Assembly: GCA_031279295.1 (NCBI GenBank)
Contig: JAITIT010000044.1
Location: forward strand, 1 to 8,708
Length of the DNA: 8,708 nucleotides
Direction of reading: 5' to 3'
DNA from: Holosporales bacterium
GTDB taxonomy: Bacteria; Pseudomonadota; Alphaproteobacteria; RUG11792
Shown: positions 6,698 to 8,708 of the stretch, piece after piece
Position numbering within the stretch: position 1 is the stretch's first letter
Layout of the letters: each line of letters begins with the position of its first letter
Position numbers and translations under genes: made by a program
The notes under the pieces: model-generated
The model's input: only the letters and a program-made list of their open reading frames with translations
Told to the model about the DNA's origin: nothing
Database searches by the model: none

Positions 6698-7243
6698 TCA
6701 CGTAAATTCCGAAATGATGATTGCATGTAGCTGCATTGCAAAGTCGGTGTTGTGCACCGGTATTCCAAATGAATCAAGCAGGCTTGTTGAGGTTTGTATT
6801 GGGGCCACAACTGTGTTAATGCCGATGCCAATTACAGCATATGGGTAAGATGTTTCTATCAGTACCCCTGCTACCTTCTTTCCGTGAATCATTACATCGT
6901 TTGGTGCCTTGATTGATATGGCGTCCTTCTCGCTTACTAGCCGTCGAAGCAGTGTGACAATCGAGTTGAGTGCCATAGAATTCAGGCTTATAGCATCACA
7001 TTCTCGTACTCCGAGAGCATCGAGATTAACGATGTATGAACAATGGAAATTTCCACGTGCTGATATCCAGGTTTTTGAGTTCATCCTTCCCCTACCGGCA
7101 GTTTGTGTATTTGCCAACACTGCGATATCTGTCCACGTAGTTGGCTTCAACGCACTGGATTGCTTTATTGTATCTGATATGAGGGTGAGGGCATAATCGT
7201 TGGTGCTCCCTACAATATCAAGCTGCACTACATTGAGTGTCAC
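6698..7243 (-). CDS. birA: Biotin-protein ligase, catalytic domain only, C-terminally short
   Basis: Joins biotin to carboxyl-carrier proteins such as acetyl- or propionyl-CoA carboxylase through biotinyl-5'-AMP. It has GSTNDYA near the N-terminus (12-18), the biotinyl-AMP loop TAGRGR (48-53), KAPND (112-116), GKKVAGVLIE with the likely catalytic Lys123, and GIGIN (139-143). It has no N-terminal DNA-binding domain, so it is not expected to act as a repressor. At 181 residues it stops in the helix after the catalytic core and lacks the C-terminal beta domain that E. coli BirA has. The usual KWPND is KAPND here. No C-terminal continuation is convincing in any frame beyond 6698. It may be a minimal enzyme or an early pseudogene. 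GTG at 7243 overlaps the upstream TGA as GTGA, implying translational coupling with the aminotransferase gene. Confidence 0.85.
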   Translation of the reverse strand: MTLNVVQLDIVGSTNDYALTLISDTIKQSSALKPTTWTDIAVLANTQTAGRGRMNSKTWISARGNFHCSYIVNLDALGVRECDAISLNSMALNSIVTLLRRLVSEKDAISIKAPNDVMIHGKKVAGVLIETSYPYAVIGIGINTVVAPIQTSTSLLDSFGIPVHNTDFAMQLHAIIISEFT

Positions 7244-8346
7244 TTCGTGAAAAACTTGAATACGGCATCGATAACGTACTGTACATCATCCTCAGATAGA
7301 AGGGGATGCAGAGGCAATGACAGCATGCTTTCGTATAACCTAACGGCATTCGGTAAATCGTATCCCATGTTGAAGTATGATAGAAGGTGGTTTGGTTTGT
7401 ACTGGACTCCTGTTTCGATATTAGCGGCCATCAGAAATTTCCTGAGTTCATCCCGTGCTCCATTTTTGACGATGATTGGAAAGATGTGAGGTACCGCAGT
7501 TTCTGTGTTAATCGGAAATAGCTGTATGTCGCTGATTGTTGAAAGCGTTTCCATGTACATCCTGGAGCTTCTCTGACGCCGTTCCCTTATCTGAGGGAAT
7601 CTGGCGAGTTGTGTTCTTCCGATGGTGGCCGCTATGTCATTCATGTGCAACCGCCATCCCTGTTCTGTTACATCGAAATCCCAGCTACGTTGTCCACTAT
7701 ATCTTCTCTCGGTATCACCTATGACTCCTAGTAATCTCATATCCATCAGCTTCTTTGCGATATCCGAGTCTGATGTCAGTATGCATCCTCCATCACCACA
7801 CGATATGTTCTTTATCGGGTCGAAGCTAAAGCACATAATTCCATCGCGGCTGGAGATGGTTTCGTCACCAAAGCAGTGTGCTGCATCCTCGATTACCGCG
7901 AGATTGTTAACCTTCGCGAACCAATACACATCTGATATCCCAGAATCGCATCCAGCATATAGAACTGGTATAATTGCTTTCGTGCGATTTGTGAGTCTCC
8001 TGGCTGCGTCCGACAAATTTATGAACCCATCATCCGTAACGTCACACGGTACTGGAACTGCTCCACATGCCTTTACTGCCTGGAACGTCGCAACAAACGT
8101 CAGAGTCGGAACCAGCACCTCGTCGCCTGTTCCTATCCCGCATACCTGAATTGCTAGCAACAGCGCTGCAGTGCATGAATGTACGCATATTGCATGAGCA
8201 TCGCGTCTATTCCAAAACGACAATAGCTCACTCTCAAACTGCTGAGTTTCTCTCCCCATATTGACTGAGCCAGTCTTCATGACTCTCCCCACCGCGTTTA
8301 CTTCCTGTTCGGAAAACCACGCAGCAGACAGTTTGATTGATCTCAA
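7240..8346 (-). CDS. DegT/DnrJ/EryC1/StrS-family PLP aminotransferase
   Basis: Fold-type I PLP enzyme; most relatives transfer an amino group from glutamate to a keto group on a nucleotide-linked sugar for surface glycans. Visible signatures: SCTAALLLAIQVCGIGTGDE (58-75 region) followed by VLVPTLTFVAT, VIEDAAHCFGDE with the PLP-ring Asp154, FSFDPIKNISCGDGG with the Schiff-base Lys179, and GWRLHMNDIAATIGRTQL. At 368 residues it has normal family length and looks intact. TTG at 8346 is the start: an in-frame TAA lies two codons upstream, AGGGAG is 7 nt away, and the next Met is residue 23. The FSF-D-PIK segment has Asp where His or Tyr is usual. Its substrate cannot be read from the sequence; ArnB-, PseC- or PglE-like roles are possible. 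No other glycan gene is in the window. birA follows with a GTGA overlap. Confidence 0.93.
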   Translation of the reverse strand: MRSIKLSAAWFSEQEVNAVGRVMKTGSVNMGRETQQFESELLSFWNRRDAHAICVHSCTAALLLAIQVCGIGTGDEVLVPTLTFVATFQAVKACGAVPVPCDVTDDGFINLSDAARRLTNRTKAIIPVLYAGCDSGISDVYWFAKVNNLAVIEDAAHCFGDETISSRDGIMCFSFDPIKNISCGDGGCILTSDSDIAKKLMDMRLLGVIGDTERRYSGQRSWDFDVTEQGWRLHMNDIAATIGRTQLARFPQIRERRQRSSRMYMETLSTISDIQLFPINTETAVPHIFPIIVKNGARDELRKFLMAANIETGVQYKPNHLLSYFNMGYDLPNAVRLYESMLSLPLHPLLSEDDVQYVIDAVFKFFTK

Positions 8347-8353
8347 GAATTAT

Positions 8354-8359
8354 CTCCCT
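8354..8359 (-). promoter_or_regulatory. Shine-Dalgarno deciding the aminotransferase TTG start
   Basis: On the minus strand this is AGGGAG, 7 nt before TTG at 8346. With an in-frame TAA two codons above the TTG, it makes this unusual start secure. Confidence 0.65.
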
Positions 8360-8377
8360 ACGGTTGCTAACGCTGTC

Positions 8378-8383
8378 ATTATA
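8378..8383 (-). promoter_or_regulatory. -10 element for the aminotransferase-birA operon
   Basis: A perfect TATAAT reads on the minus strand at 8383-8378. It would start transcription near 8371 and leave a leader of about 24 nt that contains the AGGGAG site. No convincing -35 is present at 16-18 nt spacing, so the promoter may be weak or activator-dependent. Confidence 0.5.
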
Positions 8384-8708
8384 ACGTGCCATTAACAGGT
8401 CTATCTAGTACCAATTTGAAACTACAACAGCTAAGCGGGAGGGACTAAGTACACCGGGAAGAAATTACCGGAACAAGTAACGAAGAGAGAGGTGGTAGTG
8501 AGGGCACACAGCAATCGGAAGAAACGCCGAGCGAGTTAGATAGCGCGAAGCAGAAGTGCCGGAGACAAATGAGATACAGCTATCCGGCGATGACAACTCC
8601 AGCACCCTAATCGACATGTGGTCCTAATCAGAGATGGAGAGAGGCCGTTAAACATTTAGCTCTTCCATCTCCATGTGATTGTTTCTAATGAGAGGCAAGA
8701 GAGGGGGG
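8384..8708. other. Right-edge intergenic stretch with a T-poor, start-less open frame
   Basis: No complete gene is seen. Plus-strand frame 8449-8610 is open for 53 codons between two TAA stops and reads as a hydrophilic, acidic tail (SEGTQQSEETPSELDSAKQK), but has no start codon ahead of it. The strand is strikingly T-poor (line 8521-8580 has 6 T in 60), like the left-edge gene and unlike the genes between them. It may be a fragment of a protein of that kind, or simply low-complexity sequence. Confidence 0.25.
8631..8671. terminator. Stem-loop with GAGATGGA arms
   Basis: GAGATGGA (8631-8638) pairs with TCCATCTC (8664-8671). Four more pairs (AGAG 8640-8643 with CTCT 8660-8663) extend the stem past a single bulged G, leaving a loop of about 16 nt. 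No T-run follows on either strand, so terminator function is tentative; it may belong to a gene beyond the right edge. Confidence 0.35.

Noticed and set aside
7247..8264. Plus-strand ORFs antisense to the aminotransferase (up to 175 codons)
   Set aside because: They are shadows of a well-supported gene; their products show no motif.

Overview
The window looks like a stretch of chromosome from an alphaproteobacterium of the Rickettsiales type, an obligate intracellular symbiont or pathogen. The strongest clue is a full CtrA cell-cycle regulator. It has the receiver domain and the alphaproteobacterial winged helix with an EPDVKIVDVFICRLRRKI recognition region. A short UvrD-type helicase, an Obg GTPase without the C-terminal OCT domain, and extensive gene decay between intact genes fit a reducing genome. 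The order-level assignment is inference from protein character and was not tested by a search. I see no tRNA, rRNA, CRISPR array, insertion sequence or phage gene.

Layout from left to right. Bases 1-792 hold the C-terminal part of an unrecognised plus-strand protein that enters from the left edge; its last 50 or so codons are in another frame. uvrD (minus, 2704-797) converges on it with a 4-nt gap. Bases 2705-3886 hold no confident gene, but the minus strand carries protein-like fragments broken by stops and frame changes. Next on the plus strand come ctrA (3887-4606), a recR gene ruined by at least five lesions (4607-5154), and obg (5151-6152), which look like an old ctrA-recR-obg operon. 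Bases 6153-6697 are again mostly non-coding, with a frame-broken small gene at 6457-6601. On the minus strand, a DegT/DnrJ/EryC1-family aminotransferase (8346-7240) runs into a short biotin-protein ligase (7243-6698) through a GTGA overlap. Bases 8347-8708 carry the aminotransferase promoter, a T-poor open fragment and a stem-loop.

Themes. (1) All five intact complete genes start with GTG or TTG, and in most cases the sequence allows no ATG instead. (2) recR is clearly a pseudogene, yet its stop codon still overlaps the obg start as TTGA. (3) Several other segments look like genes caught in decay. (4) The retained genes cover DNA repair (UvrD), cell-cycle control (CtrA), ribosome assembly (Obg), biotin attachment (BirA) and probable amino-sugar synthesis (DegT family). 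No wholly new system is demonstrated. The best leads are the unrecognised left-edge protein, the unnamed minus-strand remnants and the uvrD promoter repeats.
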